A DNA stretch of 64,000 nt from Terriglobales bacterium. GTDB taxonomy: Bacteria; Acidobacteriota; Terriglobia; Terriglobales; Acidobacteriaceae. Positions 1-8,121 of the stretch are shown here, in pieces (position 1 is the stretch's first letter; each line of letters opens with the position of its first letter). The stretch covers positions 1-64,000 of the forward strand of contig JAATEV010000050.1 in NCBI GenBank assembly GCA_015655585.1, given 5' to 3'. Under the pieces are notes generated by a model, which was given only the letters and a program-made list of their open reading frames with translations, was not told the origin of the DNA and ran no database searches. The position numbers and the translations under genes are program-made.

Positions 1-860
1 ATAATAATCTCCACATCCACGCCGAACCCATCCGGCGGCCCCAGCACCTCGATCACGCGACCCCGCGCCGGTCTCCCCGGCCCCGGAAAGTCCGTAATCT
101 CCACATCCACCGCCAGCCCTTCCAGCGGCTTCAGCGGATCAACCTCTTCCGACCAGTGCCTCTGCTCCGCCTTGGCTTCCTCGCCCATCACCCGGTGCGG
201 CGACTCCACCGGCATCGCCGCCACCTCTGCGCCCTCCGGAATCACAATCGGCTGTGTCATCCGCTCATCCAGCGGAGTCACATAGTTCCCATCTATCAGC
301 GGAGCATTGTCCCACGCGCTCCGCCGATACGACCGAGCATAGTGAAAGATCCCCACCACCGTAGGATTCTTCCGATTCAGCACCCGAGCCACCCGCCCCG
401 ACCGCCGCCCATCCCGTCCCGGCGGAGCCTCGTCCACCAGAACCTCATCCCCTTGCATCGCGCCGTTCAGCTCATTCGGCGGAATAAAAAGATCGTCGTC
501 CCGGTCTACACTTCCATTCGGCCGGACGAACCCATACCCATCCCGATGCAGATCCAGCCGCCCCGCCACCAGCCTGTCCCGCGTCGCCCGATGCTCCACC
601 GGCATCTCAACCCCGCCGCGCTTCACCCGCTGTGTCTTCTCCGGAGTAGCCTGCGGCAAACTCCACTGCTCGCTGTCGATCTTCACCAGCTCGCCCCGGA
701 CCGTAATCCGCGCCAGTTGCTCCAGCAGCAGCCTGCGTTCTCGTCCGCCGCCCAGCCCCAGCTCACGAATCAGTTGCTTATACCCCGCCCGATGCCCCGG
801 CGAGCGCTCAATCAACCGGATCAACTCCCGGTCAGTCTGCGGATAAGGAGTGCGTGCCAT
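1..860 (-). CDS. rnr: Ribonuclease R, N-terminal part (cut by window edge)
   Basis: This 3'-5' exoribonuclease would degrade structured RNA; only the first 286 codons are present because the gene runs off the left edge. The protein starts MARTPYPQTDRELIRLIE, followed by a winged-helix RNA-binding domain (about residues 8-65) and a cold-shock OB domain (about 95-145, with GRLDLHRDGYGFVRP and DDLFIPPNEL). The visible part ends in the second OB region (GRVIEVLG, near 270). The catalytic RNB and S1 domains would lie outside the window. The ATG at 860 has a GGAG ribosome site about five bases before it. Domain order fits RNase R better than RNase II, which lacks the N-terminal winged helix. Confidence 0.85.
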   Translation of the reverse strand, partial: MARTPYPQTDRELIRLIERSPGHRAGYKQLIRELGLGGGRERRLLLEQLARITVRGELVKIDSEQWSLPQATPEKTQRVKRGGVEMPVEHRATRDRLVAGRLDLHRDGYGFVRPNGSVDRDDDLFIPPNELNGAMQGDEVLVDEAPPGRDGRRSGRVARVLNRKNPTVVGIFHYARSYRRSAWDNAPLIDGNYVTPLDERMTQPIVIPEGAEVAAMPVESPHRVMGEEAKAEQRHWSEEVDPLKPLEGLAVDVEITDFPGPGRPARGRVIEVLGPPDGFGVDVEII

Positions 861-904
861 CGTCTCCGAGCATACAGAGACCGCCGAAAAAAATCCCTGC
901 CTCT

Positions 905-1106
905 TTTGTTTGTCATTCCCAAAGGGAATGTGCGTTTGCTGTTGTTCTTGCTTTTGTCGTTGCTCTTGCTTTTTCTTCACACCACTACAAACACCGTCAT
1001 TTCGACCGGAGCAACGCAGCCTCATCGCGTTGCGTAGCGGAGAAATCCGCTTCTCTACCCATGTCTTTGCTTAGCCTATAAGTTGTTGCTTTTGCTGTTG
1101 TCTTTA
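905..1106. repeat. Composite intergenic repeat: TTG/GCTTTTG-rich tracts plus palindromic element A
   Basis: The gap between the RNase R and the next gene has no convincing gene. Two tracts rich in TTG, CTT and TTTTG (about 930-980 and 1082-1105) flank a 55-base element at 995-1049. This element starts CGTCATTTCGACC, ends GCGGAGAAATCC and has a 7-bp stem GCAACGC (1011-1017) / GCGTTGC (1027-1033). A second copy in the opposite orientation lies at 57103-57159, also next to a CAA-rich tract, so it is a dispersed repeat. Confidence 0.7.
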
Positions 1107-1976
1107 TCACTTCTGAGAAGTCTTCGACATCTCCGCCGCCTGCTCCAGCGTAGTCCCCGCCGGAACCCTCACAAACTCCGTCTGTACCTCGTCTTGTTCC
1201 TGCCCAATGTTTTTAAACAAAAGCGCCTTACCCGCAATATGCACATGCGTCTCCGTAATCTGCCAAAGCCCCGGAGCCACCTCGCGACGCTCCACCCGGA
1301 ACGTCCCGCCCTCATGCAACCTTCCCAGCAGCCCCCACCCAATCGTTACGTCTTCCATCAGCCTTCCGCTGATCGTCTCAATCCGGCTCTGCGCCTTGTT
1401 CACCACCATCTCGCCCTGCATCTCCCCCAACACCCGAGACTGCATGTCCGGCGGCCGAAATCCCGGATTTGGCTCAAAGTGCAGCCTGTACCGCTGCGGC
1501 TCCTCGCTCTCCAGCTTCCACACAAACGCCTCCGGCAGCATCCGCAGCAGCTCCTCCGCGTTCTTGCCATCCTGGGCCCCATCGCGAGCCTGCCGAGCCA
1601 CCTTAGCCGGATCATGAATAAATCCCAGCACCCTCTGGTCTTCCGCCGCGGCTTCATCCCCCGTAAGCGGCTGCCCACCCCGGGCAACCAACCGCTTCAC
1701 CGACCCATGGTCCGTCTCGACCACCACCCAGACGCTGTTATTCGCGGCCTTGTCCTCATCCCGATACCGCCACCGAGTCCGATCGTTCTTCGTAGCCGCC
1801 AGCTCGCTCTCCACCGCCGCCCGAACAATCGCCCTGGGGTCTTTCGAGTCCTTAGCCGCAGAGTCCTGCACCGCAGGACTCTGCCCCACCCCAGGCAGAA
1901 TCAACAGCAGACATCCCGTCCATCCAGCCAGGCGAGAAACGATCTTCAACCCCCGCGAAGCGATCTTCAGCCTCAT
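1107..1976 (-). CDS. Secreted hypothetical protein, possibly LolA-like fold
   Basis: A 289-residue protein with a signal peptide (hydrophobic WTGCLLLILPGVG, about residues 19-31). The mature part has alternating charged and aromatic strands (for example FVWKLESEEPQRYRLHFEP and TFRVERREVAPGLWQITETHVHIAG), as in outer-membrane lipoprotein-sorting (LolA/LppX-like) beta folds; that similarity is an inference. A GGAG ribosome site lies before the ATG. It sits between the rnr and tyrS genes on the same strand, with 51 bases to tyrS. I do not recognise a named family or catalytic motif. Confidence 0.7.
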   Translation of the reverse strand: MRLKIASRGLKIVSRLAGWTGCLLLILPGVGQSPAVQDSAAKDSKDPRAIVRAAVESELAATKNDRTRWRYRDEDKAANNSVWVVVETDHGSVKRLVARGGQPLTGDEAAAEDQRVLGFIHDPAKVARQARDGAQDGKNAEELLRMLPEAFVWKLESEEPQRYRLHFEPNPGFRPPDMQSRVLGEMQGEMVVNKAQSRIETISGRLMEDVTIGWGLLGRLHEGGTFRVERREVAPGLWQITETHVHIAGKALLFKNIGQEQDEVQTEFVRVPAGTTLEQAAEMSKTSQK

Positions 1977-2027
1977 AGTCCTACATCTCCGTAAGATGCA
2001 GATTTCACAACAAGGTGTGGCCTTGTA

Positions 2028-3284
2028 TTAGATAAACCACCTCACCCGCACGCTCTTCTTGCCCAGCCTCAGCGTATGCGAGTCGCCAGCCTTCACCCCG
2101 CCCAACGTCTTCCCACTGAACTTCTCTCCATCCACACTCACCGCATTCTCCGCAATCTTACGAGTAGCCTCGCCCGCCGACCCAGCCAGCCCAGCCAGAT
2201 GCAGCAGCTTCGCCACCCGAACCTCCGCGCCCGCATCGCCACTCACCGCCAACCCCTCGGCCCCCAGCGAAACCTCTACCACCGGAACGTCCTCGCTCAC
2301 CCCGCGCTGCTGAAACATCCGCGTCCAACCCTCAGCCGCCGCATCCGCCTCTTCCGTCGAATGAAAATCCCGAGTAATCGTCCACGCCAGATTCTTCTTG
2401 GCCTGCATCGGGTGCAACGCCCCGCTGGCCACATCCGCCTGCATCTGCGTAATCTCCGATCCACGCAGATCCGTCAGCATCGTCCAATACTTCCACATCA
2501 GCTCGTCCGAGACCGACATCACCTTCCCATACATCTCCCCCGCCGGTTCATGAATGCCAATCGCATTCCCCAGCGACTTCGACATCTTCTGCACCCCATC
2601 CAGCCCCTCCAGAATCGTCGTCATCAACACGATCTGCTGCGGCTGCCCAAAGTGCTTCTGCAAATCCCGCCCCCGCATCAGGTTGAACTTCTGGTCCGTC
2701 CCCCCCAGCTCTACATCGCACTCCAGCGCCACCGAGTCATACCCCTGCGCAATCGGATAGATCATCTCGTGCAGCGCAATCGGCAGCTCCTGGTCGAACC
2801 GCTTATGAAAATCCTCCCGCTCCAGCATCTGCGACACCGTGAACTGAGCCATCAGCTTCACCATGTCGTAGTAGCTCAACTTGTCCAGCCACTCGGAGTT
2901 GTACCGAACCTCCGTCTTCACCGGATCGAGAATCTTAAACACCTGCTCCTTATAAGTCTCCGCATTCAACGCAATCTGCTCCGGCGTCAACGGCTTCCGA
3001 GTAACGTTCCGCCCCGTAGGATCGCCGATCAGAGCCGTAGAGTCCCCGATCAGAAAAATAACCGTATGCCCCAGATCCTGAAAGTGCTTCAGCTTGCGAA
3101 TCAGCACAGTATGCCCCAGGTGCAAATCCGGAGCCGTAGGATCGAATCCCGCCTTGATCCGCATCGGCACGCCCGTAGCAATCGACTTCGTAATGCGCTC
3201 CTTCAGCGCCTCCAGCGGAACAATCTCCGCAGCACCCTTCGTAATCAAATCAAGCTGTTCATCCAGCGACGGAAACTTACTCAT
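2028..3284 (-). CDS. tyrS: Tyrosyl-tRNA synthetase
   Basis: This class I aminoacyl-tRNA synthetase charges tRNA-Tyr with tyrosine in the cytosol. The 418-residue length is normal. The Rossmann signature is HLGH at residues 55-58 and the KMSKS loop is at 233-237, followed by [15 protein letters not shown] and GDPTGR match the TyrZ-like subtype. The C-terminal 80 residues form an S4 RNA-binding domain ([15 protein letters not shown]). No Shine-Dalgarno is visible before the ATG. A TATACT hexamer (3294-3299, minus strand) ends nine bases before it, suggesting a leaderless or near-leaderless transcript. Confidence 0.97.
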   Translation of the reverse strand: MSKFPSLDEQLDLITKGAAEIVPLEALKERITKSIATGVPMRIKAGFDPTAPDLHLGHTVLIRKLKHFQDLGHTVIFLIGDSTALIGDPTGRNVTRKPLTPEQIALNAETYKEQVFKILDPVKTEVRYNSEWLDKLSYYDMVKLMAQFTVSQMLEREDFHKRFDQELPIALHEMIYPIAQGYDSVALECDVELGGTDQKFNLMRGRDLQKHFGQPQQIVLMTTILEGLDGVQKMSKSLGNAIGIHEPAGEMYGKVMSVSDELMWKYWTMLTDLRGSEITQMQADVASGALHPMQAKKNLAWTITRDFHSTEEADAAAEGWTRMFQQRGVSEDVPVVEVSLGAEGLAVSGDAGAEVRVAKLLHLAGLAGSAGEATRKIAENAVSVDGEKFSGKTLGGVKAGDSHTLRLGKKSVRVRWFI

Positions 3285-3293
3285 ATCCCATCA

Positions 3294-3299
3294 AGTATA
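3294..3299 (-). promoter_or_regulatory. Putative -10 box directly before tyrS
   Basis: The minus strand reads TATACT nine bases before the tyrS ATG, and there is no ribosome site in between. A transcript from this box would start at, or one or two bases before, the start codon. The same arrangement occurs before the genes at 7191, 10949 and 53429. No good -35 hexamer is seen. Confidence 0.4.
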
Positions 3300-3360
3300 A
3301 AGAGTCCCACCGAATCCAACCCACACCAACCGGAGATAACGAAACAACCAACAACCCGGA

Positions 3361-3460
3361 TGTCCCATCTTCGCGACGGCGTCATCGTCGCCGGGTGCCG
3401 GGTGCCCCATGTCCGGACTTTCGGACATGGGCATTCGCGCAAAGCGCGAACCGCTCTCCT
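3361..3460. repeat. Dispersed palindromic repeat, element B (copy 1)
   Basis: The 200-base gap after the TIGR03435 gene contains stacked inverted repeats: CCCATGTCCG (3406-3415) with CGGACATGGG (3422-3431), and TTCGCGC-AAA-GCGCGAA (3434-3450). The segment around TGGGCATTCGCGC...GCGCGAACCGCT recurs in reverse orientation at 57183-57210, differing at 2 of 28 bases. The CCCATCTTCG edge also recurs there. It is a REP/BIME-like repeat, not a gene. Confidence 0.65.
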
Positions 3461-3487
3461 CCGAATGAGCCGGGAATCTACCCCTGA

Positions 3488-3808
3488 CTAATTGGCCGAA
3501 GGCGCCTCAATATGATCAACCACCAACACCCGTATCGGCCCTTTACCCGACTCCACCTTCAACCCAAGCTGATCCTGAATCGCCACATCCAGCGTAGGCA
3601 CCGGATTCGTATCGTCATCGGCTCTGTCGCGCGGCCAACGGTCAAGATAGCTCAACTTAAAGTCATACTTACCCGTCAGCCCCGTCTTATCCAGAACAGG
3701 CCGCCCGAACTGCCCCGCCAGCGTCTCGGTCAGACTATCCATCGAGCATCCATGCCCAACAAGATCAAATCCAGTGCGGCTGCTGCCTTTCTGGTAAATA
3801 TCAGGCAC
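3488..3808 (-). CDS. TIGR03435-type protein, C-terminal part after an in-frame amber
   Basis: This is the second half of the gene that begins at 4426. Reading from 4426, the frame is open to codon 196, meets TAG at 3836-3838, then stays open to TAG at 3488. No base is inserted or lost. The segment has the typical C-terminal signature of the family (FGRPVLDKTGLTGKYDF, then AIQDQLGLKVESGKGP and VLVVDHIEAPS), closely resembling the end of the neighbouring BlaR1 fusion. The first possible start is a GTG at 3808 without a ribosome site, so independent translation is doubtful. Confidence 0.6.
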   Translation of the reverse strand: MPDIYQKGSSRTGFDLVGHGCSMDSLTETLAGQFGRPVLDKTGLTGKYDFKLSYLDRWPRDRADDDTNPVPTLDVAIQDQLGLKVESGKGPIRVLVVDHIEAPSAN

Positions 3809-3835
3809 AGGCCTGTCGCCTAAGAATTTCTTATC

Positions 3836-4426
3836 CTACGCACTAGGTGGCGCACCGCTCGCAGGCTGCATCTTCAAGCCCTTCTTCGCCACCACCAGGT
3901 TCAAGACCTCGCTCTCCCGCGTCTCCCAGTGCGCCTTCAGCTTGAACCGGTCCGCCAGCAGCGCCTGCAACATATGCTGCTGCTCCAGACTCTCCTGTTC
4001 CTTGCTCAGCTTCGCCATCTTCTCATCGGTATCGCTGTCCGACTTCGCCTCGACATTGAACATCGCCCACGATCTCGGCAAGCCCGATATCTGGTATAGC
4101 TGAAGGCCGTACGCCTCCGCAACAAGGTTATAGTAAGCCCAGTTCGTAACCCGGAAGACACTGGTATGAGGCGTAAATCCACCGCTCACCATATAAGAAT
4201 TAGCCTCCGGACTCTGCCGCACCGAAGCCACATCAAACGTAAGCGTAGGCACATAAGCAGCCTTAGCCCCCTGCGATGAAGCCGCAGATTCACCCTGCCC
4301 CAATACCACCGGCACAGCAGCAACAAGCCAAACGGCAAAGAAAAGAGCTCTACGTTGAATCCTCACCCTCACGCACCTCCTCAGGCCCGTCAAGTATAAC
4401 GACCCAGAAGACCGAGCCAACTGCAT
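3836..4426 (-). CDS. TIGR03435-type secreted protein, N-terminal part ending at an in-frame amber
   Basis: TIGR03435 is a family of unknown function that is greatly expanded in Acidobacteria. This part has 196 residues: a basic N-terminus and hydrophobic export segment (about 27-43, FFAVWLVAAVPVVLG), then TFDVASVRQSPEANSY, the usual start of the domain, and an ALLADRFKLKAHWETRE segment. The full gene (3488-4426) would give about 312 residues, normal for the family. Codon 197 is TAG (GCG TAG GAT AAG). It starts 12 bases after the BlaR1 fusion and is probably the third gene of that operon. It is either a pseudogene or a readthrough product. Confidence 0.7.
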   Translation of the reverse strand: MQLARSSGSLYLTGLRRCVRVRIQRRALFFAVWLVAAVPVVLGQGESAASSQGAKAAYVPTLTFDVASVRQSPEANSYMVSGGFTPHTSVFRVTNWAYYNLVAEAYGLQLYQISGLPRSWAMFNVEAKSDSDTDEKMAKLSKEQESLEQQHMLQALLADRFKLKAHWETRESEVLNLVVAKKGLKMQPASGAPPSA

Positions 4427-4437
4427 AAATCCAACCC

Positions 4438-6270
4438 CTAGTTCTCCGAGGGCCTCTCGATATGGTCAATCACCAGCGTTTCTACCTGCCCTCTGGACGA
4501 TTCCAACTTCAATCCGATTTGCTCCGCCAGAGAAAACGGAGAGACTTCGGATTCAGGTGATTGCTGCTGACCATCGGCAGATGGAGGCGAGGGGGCTGGC
4601 TGTTGCCACGTGATATCGTATTTTCCTGTTAGACCGGTTCTGTCCTGAACCGTCCGTCCCCTTGAAAGCGACGACGCTATTTGACCGATCGATATCCCGA
4701 AGAAGTGCGATGTAATCTCACCATCTTTCCTCTCCTCGGACATCATCCCGCCTCCAGGAAATGGCCATGCGCCCGGATGAGGCTCGGCTGGGTTCGACTC
4801 CTTAAATTTGGGCCCATTCTTCCCCACGATGAGTAAATACACCGGCTCTTCCTTCATGCTGCGGTGTACCACCAGTTTCAGCCTGTCGGCCAGCATGGAT
4901 TGGAGCATGGCTCGCAGCATTCCAGTTTGTTTGCTCGGGTTTTGCCAATCGGCAATATCTGCCTCATCCACCTTCGCGCTGATGTCGTAGCGGTCTACAT
5001 CACTATCACTTACTGTCCATGAGGGAAGACCAAGGACGTGCTCATCCGAGTAATGCGATGCGCCACCAGTCTGCGGAACATATGCCGTAAAAATCGGTGC
5101 CGCCAGAAACATGTTCTTCATTGCGTACCCATCTGGAGTTGGCCTGCCGAAAATCTGCGGACCACCGGCTTTGTTCTGGCGTATGGAAACCACAGCAAAC
5201 TTCAGTCGTTTGCCATCCGTAGCAGAGTGATCGTCCTGAATACTGGCTGCGTGTACTACACCAAACCAAACCGGGACAATCAGTGATCCGAGTGCGACCG
5301 CTCCCAGCATCAGTCTGCGTAACGGAGTCAAGTTCTTCGCAACCCGCAAAGCCATAATCCGCACAATCCGCTTCTTCAAATCCGCCCCAGTAATCCCCGA
5401 AACACAAGCCAGCGGAGTCTCCACACAAAACTCACAAACCTTCAAAATGCTCTCCGCATAACTCACCGGCTGCATCCCTAGCCGCAGCACCTCCTCATCG
5501 CAAGCTCGCTCGCGCTCCTCCACCAGCCGCCCCTCCATCCACCACACCAGCGGATGAAACCAGAACAAAGCCTCCACCACCATATGCAGCAGGGAAGTAA
5601 GATTGTCCCGCCGCCGCACATGGCAAACCTCATGCGCCAGCACCGCCTCAAGCTGAGCATCATCCAGCCGCTGCGAAATCCCCTCCGGCCACAGCAGAGC
5701 AGGCCGCACCAGCCCAAACACTCCCGGCTCCATCGACTCCCGCGAAGCCAGCACTGCAATCGGCCCAAGCACCCCAGCCGCCCGCTCCACCCCACGCAAC
5801 GCCGCAACCTCACGCCCCTCCAGCAAAGGCTCCGCCCGCCGCATCACCCCCGCTATCCGCCGCCACTGCACCCACCAGAACACCAGCACCGCCAGCGATC
5901 CACACCCCCAAACCGCCGCCAGCAAAACCGGAGGCCAGGCGTGAGGCGCAGCCGAATGCATCTCCAAACTTACCGGCACATCCACCGCCCCGGCAAACGG
6001 TCGGCTCACCGTATCCAGCGCCACATAAACCTCACCCGCCGTCGCCCGATGGGACCATGCCAGATGGCTCCCCAGCCACACCAGCACTGAAAACGGCACC
6101 AGAAACTTACCGGAAGCCACCAGCCAAAGACCATACCGCACCCGCGCTGGATTCCGCCGCAGCATCCACGCCACCACCCACACCAAACCCGCAAACGCCG
6201 TGGACTGCCACAGATGGTCACCCACCGCCGGACCAGCCCCAGCCAGCACAGAAGACAAGGAATTCATCAT
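4438..6270 (-). CDS. BlaR1/M56-type membrane metalloprotease fused to a TIGR03435 domain
   Basis: A 610-residue membrane sensor protease. About four membrane segments (near residues 12-35, 45-68, 114-136 and 318-340) surround the M56 zinc site HEVCH (213-217), with the acidic ERERACDEE segment (about 252-260) downstream. In BlaR1 the extracytoplasmic C-terminus binds beta-lactams; here residues about 347-610 are a TIGR03435-type domain (KFAVVSIRQNKAG, LADRLKLVVHRSM, VQDRTGLTGKYDI, LVIDHIERPSEN). The signal sensed is therefore probably not a beta-lactam (inference). Its start overlaps the BlaI stop by four bases (translational coupling). It probably cleaves or otherwise inactivates that repressor on sensing a signal. 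Confidence 0.85.
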   Translation of the reverse strand: MMNSLSSVLAGAGPAVGDHLWQSTAFAGLVWVVAWMLRRNPARVRYGLWLVASGKFLVPFSVLVWLGSHLAWSHRATAGEVYVALDTVSRPFAGAVDVPVSLEMHSAAPHAWPPVLLAAVWGCGSLAVLVFWWVQWRRIAGVMRRAEPLLEGREVAALRGVERAAGVLGPIAVLASRESMEPGVFGLVRPALLWPEGISQRLDDAQLEAVLAHEVCHVRRRDNLTSLLHMVVEALFWFHPLVWWMEGRLVEERERACDEEVLRLGMQPVSYAESILKVCEFCVETPLACVSGITGADLKKRIVRIMALRVAKNLTPLRRLMLGAVALGSLIVPVWFGVVHAASIQDDHSATDGKRLKFAVVSIRQNKAGGPQIFGRPTPDGYAMKNMFLAAPIFTAYVPQTGGASHYSDEHVLGLPSWTVSDSDVDRYDISAKVDEADIADWQNPSKQTGMLRAMLQSMLADRLKLVVHRSMKEEPVYLLIVGKNGPKFKESNPAEPHPGAWPFPGGGMMSEERKDGEITSHFFGISIGQIASSLSRGRTVQDRTGLTGKYDITWQQPAPSPPSADGQQQSPESEVSPFSLAEQIGLKLESSRGQVETLVIDHIERPSEN

Positions 6271-6656
6271 TCGGAGACCTCCTCTTCACCCTTTAGCCGC
6301 GTCAGCTCCCGCTCCGCTTCCTTCACGTCCTCCAGCTTCAACTGCCCGGACTTCACCAGATGCATCATCACCAGTTGCGTCCGCCCCCCGAACATCGCCA
6401 CCAGCTCATCGATCAGCCTCCGCTGGGCCGCCTCCCGAGACACCATCGCCTCGAAGATATGGAAGTTCGCCACCTTCTTTACCCGGCGAACCACCTGCTT
6501 CGTCTCCAGCCGATACACCGTAGTCTGCACCGTCACATAAGCCGGTCTCTTCTTCTCCGGAAACCCCTCCAAAACCTCGCGAATCGAGCACTGCCCCTTC
6601 GCCCAAAGAATCTCCATGATCTGAAGCTCCAGCTTCGACAACTTCGGTCCGGTCAT
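6267..6656 (-). CDS. BlaI/MecI/CopY-family transcriptional repressor
   Basis: A 129-residue winged-helix repressor of the Penicillinase_R family. The N-terminus MTGPKLSKLELQIMEILW and the recognition region AYVTVQTTVYRLETKQVVRR (about 39-58) are typical. The C-terminal half is the helical dimerisation arm. It is the first gene of an operon with the M56 protease (ATGA-type overlap) and the TIGR03435 protein. Two perfect palindromes lie 10-43 bases upstream of its ATG, so autorepression is likely. Family members are released from DNA when the partner protease cleaves them. Confidence 0.92.
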   Translation of the reverse strand: MTGPKLSKLELQIMEILWAKGQCSIREVLEGFPEKKRPAYVTVQTTVYRLETKQVVRRVKKVANFHIFEAMVSREAAQRRLIDELVAMFGGRTQLVMMHLVKSGQLKLEDVKEAERELTRLKGEEEVSE

Positions 6657-6665
6657 GTATCACCT

Positions 6666-6699
6666 CATACAGATGTATGCGTTTCTAATACGCACGTAT
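6666..6699. promoter_or_regulatory. Twin BlaI-type operator upstream of the repressor operon
   Basis: CATAC-AGAT-GTATG (6666-6679) contains TACA-GA-TGTA, close to the known BlaI/MecI operator core TACA-NN-TGTA. A second perfect palindrome, ATACG-CA-CGTAT, lies at 6688-6699. The centres are about 21 bases apart, two helical turns. Placement just before the repressor ATG fits autoregulation; it could also affect the divergent gene at 6742. Confidence 0.75.
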
Positions 6700-6741
6700 G
6701 AGAATGTCAACATAAAACCAGCACTCTTTTAATTTCCATAA

Positions 6742-7170
6742 ATGCCCGACCCAAAACCCAGACACGACCGCCCCACCCCACGCAAAGAAAAGACCTGCAA
6801 AACCTGCGGCCGCCCCTTCGCCTACCGCCCCGAACACGCGCAGGACTGGGACATAGTCAAATTTTGCAGCGAATCCTGCCGCATCCAGAAGGCCCAGGCC
6901 TCACAGGAAGAGCTGGAACAGGCCATCCTGACCCTCTTAGCCGAGCGCGGCCCCAACCAGATCCTCTGCCCCTCCGAAGCCGCCAAATTCGTAGCCGGAG
7001 ACCCCCGCGACAAATCCAAAACCACCCGCCGGGACTGGGAGGCCCTCATGGAACCCGTCCGCACAGCCGCCCGCCACCTCGCCACCCGGAAAAAACTCCT
7101 CATCCTCCAGCACGACAAGCCAGCCAACCCCGCCACCGCCAAAGGCCCCATCCTCCTTCGCCTTCCCTGA
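6742..7170 (+). CDS. DUF2256-DUF3253 fusion protein
   Basis: A 142-residue protein of unknown function. Residues about 15-47 form a DUF2256 zinc-ribbon-like motif (CKTCGRPFAYR ... KFCSESCR, four cysteines). Residues about 55-140 match DUF3253 (AILTLLAERGPNQILCPSEAAKFVAGD, then WEALMEPVRTAARHLA and GPILLRLP), a predicted winged-helix-like domain. The two families are often separate; here they are fused. A role in nucleic acid binding is only an inference. It is divergent from the BlaI operon and 20 bases upstream of the next gene. Confidence 0.75.
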   Translation: MPDPKPRHDRPTPRKEKTCKTCGRPFAYRPEHAQDWDIVKFCSESCRIQKAQASQEELEQAILTLLAERGPNQILCPSEAAKFVAGDPRDKSKTTRRDWEALMEPVRTAARHLATRKKLLILQHDKPANPATAKGPILLRLP

Positions 7171-7190
7171 GCCCCGTTTATACTCCCCGC

Positions 7191-7646
7191 ATGAACATCG
7201 AACGCCTCCGCGCCTACCTCCACACTCTCCCCCACGTAGTCGAGACCGTCCAGTTCGGCGGCCTCGTCTTCTGGGTAGGAGACAAGGCATTAGGCGGCAA
7301 AATGTTCGCCTGGGCGCTTCTCGAACAGGACTCCACCCGCACCCGAGTCCTGGCCTACCCCGCCGGTCCCGAGCGCTACCACGAACTATTAGAGATCGAA
7401 GGCCTCATCCCCGCCCCCTACCTCGCCCGCATCTTCTGGGTAGCTGCCGAGCGCTGGGACGTCTTCCGCAACGCCGAATGGGAGCAGGAGTTGCAAACCG
7501 CTCACACCCTGACTTACGAGAAGCTCCCCGCCCGCACTCGAGCCACACTGGACCTGCCCGCCACCCAGCAAAAACGCCTCATAAACGAGCGTAAAAAACT
7601 CCTCGCATCCAAGGCAAAGAAGCCGCGGAGCCGCAAAAAAGTTTAG
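7191..7646 (+). CDS. MmcQ/YjbR family protein
   Basis: A 151-residue protein with the small alpha/beta MmcQ/YjbR (CyaY-like) fold: MNIERLRAYLHTLPHVVET at the start, GGKMFAWALL in the middle, RIFWVAAERWDV and the helix of TYEKLPARTRATLD near the end. Family members are described as possible DNA-binding proteins, function unproven. The ATG at 7191 was chosen because the family begins here; upstream residues in this frame belong to the shadow of the previous gene. TATACT (7179-7184) ends six bases before the ATG with no ribosome site, suggesting a leaderless transcript. A lysine-rich tail ends the protein. Confidence 0.8.
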   Translation: MNIERLRAYLHTLPHVVETVQFGGLVFWVGDKALGGKMFAWALLEQDSTRTRVLAYPAGPERYHELLEIEGLIPAPYLARIFWVAAERWDVFRNAEWEQELQTAHTLTYEKLPARTRATLDLPATQQKRLINERKKLLASKAKKPRSRKKV

Positions 7647-8029
7647 ACCCGCCGCCCGTCCGCGCTGAAGATACCCGCAAACGCAGGCCAGTACGCATAG
7701 ATCAGAAAGATCTCCAGAACCGCGCAGACCAGCCCCGGCCCAATCCCCTCCAGAGCCATCGTCAGGTGAAATAGCAGGATATTCACGAGGATCGGGCCCA
7801 AAAGCACCAGTCCCACCGGAACATACCGCCCAATCACCAGCAACAAACCGCCAACGATATACAGCACCCCAAAGAAGTGAAACCACCAATGCTGGAACAT
7901 CAGTCCCATCATCGTTCCCACGTCTCCCTGCGGAGGAGGCTGCGGAATAAAGTGAAGAAAGACATTAAACCCAAAGATCAGAAAGACCAGTCCCAGCAGA
8001 ACACGCGCAACGATCACGGCAATCTTCAT
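7643..8029 (-). CDS. DoxX-like small membrane protein
   Basis: A 128-residue protein with four predicted membrane helices (about residues 5-25, 47-67, 70-92 and 98-116). The start MKIAVIVARVLLGLVFLIFGF is typical of DoxX/DUF417-type proteins, which are poorly characterised and sometimes linked to quinone or thiosulfate oxidation. Its stop codon overlaps the stop of the convergent gene by three bases. I infer the family only, not the substrate. Confidence 0.75.
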   Translation of the reverse strand: MKIAVIVARVLLGLVFLIFGFNVFLHFIPQPPPQGDVGTMMGLMFQHWWFHFFGVLYIVGGLLLVIGRYVPVGLVLLGPILVNILLFHLTMALEGIGPGLVCAVLEIFLIYAYWPAFAGIFSADGRRV

Positions 8030-8121
8030 GCGGCAACGACCTCCCGAAGATATTTAGTGAGAAATTCTCCGCCTCTGCGCAACTTGCGTCAACCACTCTG
8101 TTTCGATAGCGTCGAAACTAT

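Noticed and set aside
156-1037. A 293-codon plus-strand frame rich in Arg, His and Pro
   Set aside because: It is the antisense shadow of the RNase R gene; its composition (His/Arg/Pro) is typical of frames read opposite GC-rich genes.
2076-3491. A 471-codon plus-strand frame over tyrS
   Set aside because: It is antisense to tyrS, has no family match that I recognise and shows the same His/Arg/Pro bias.
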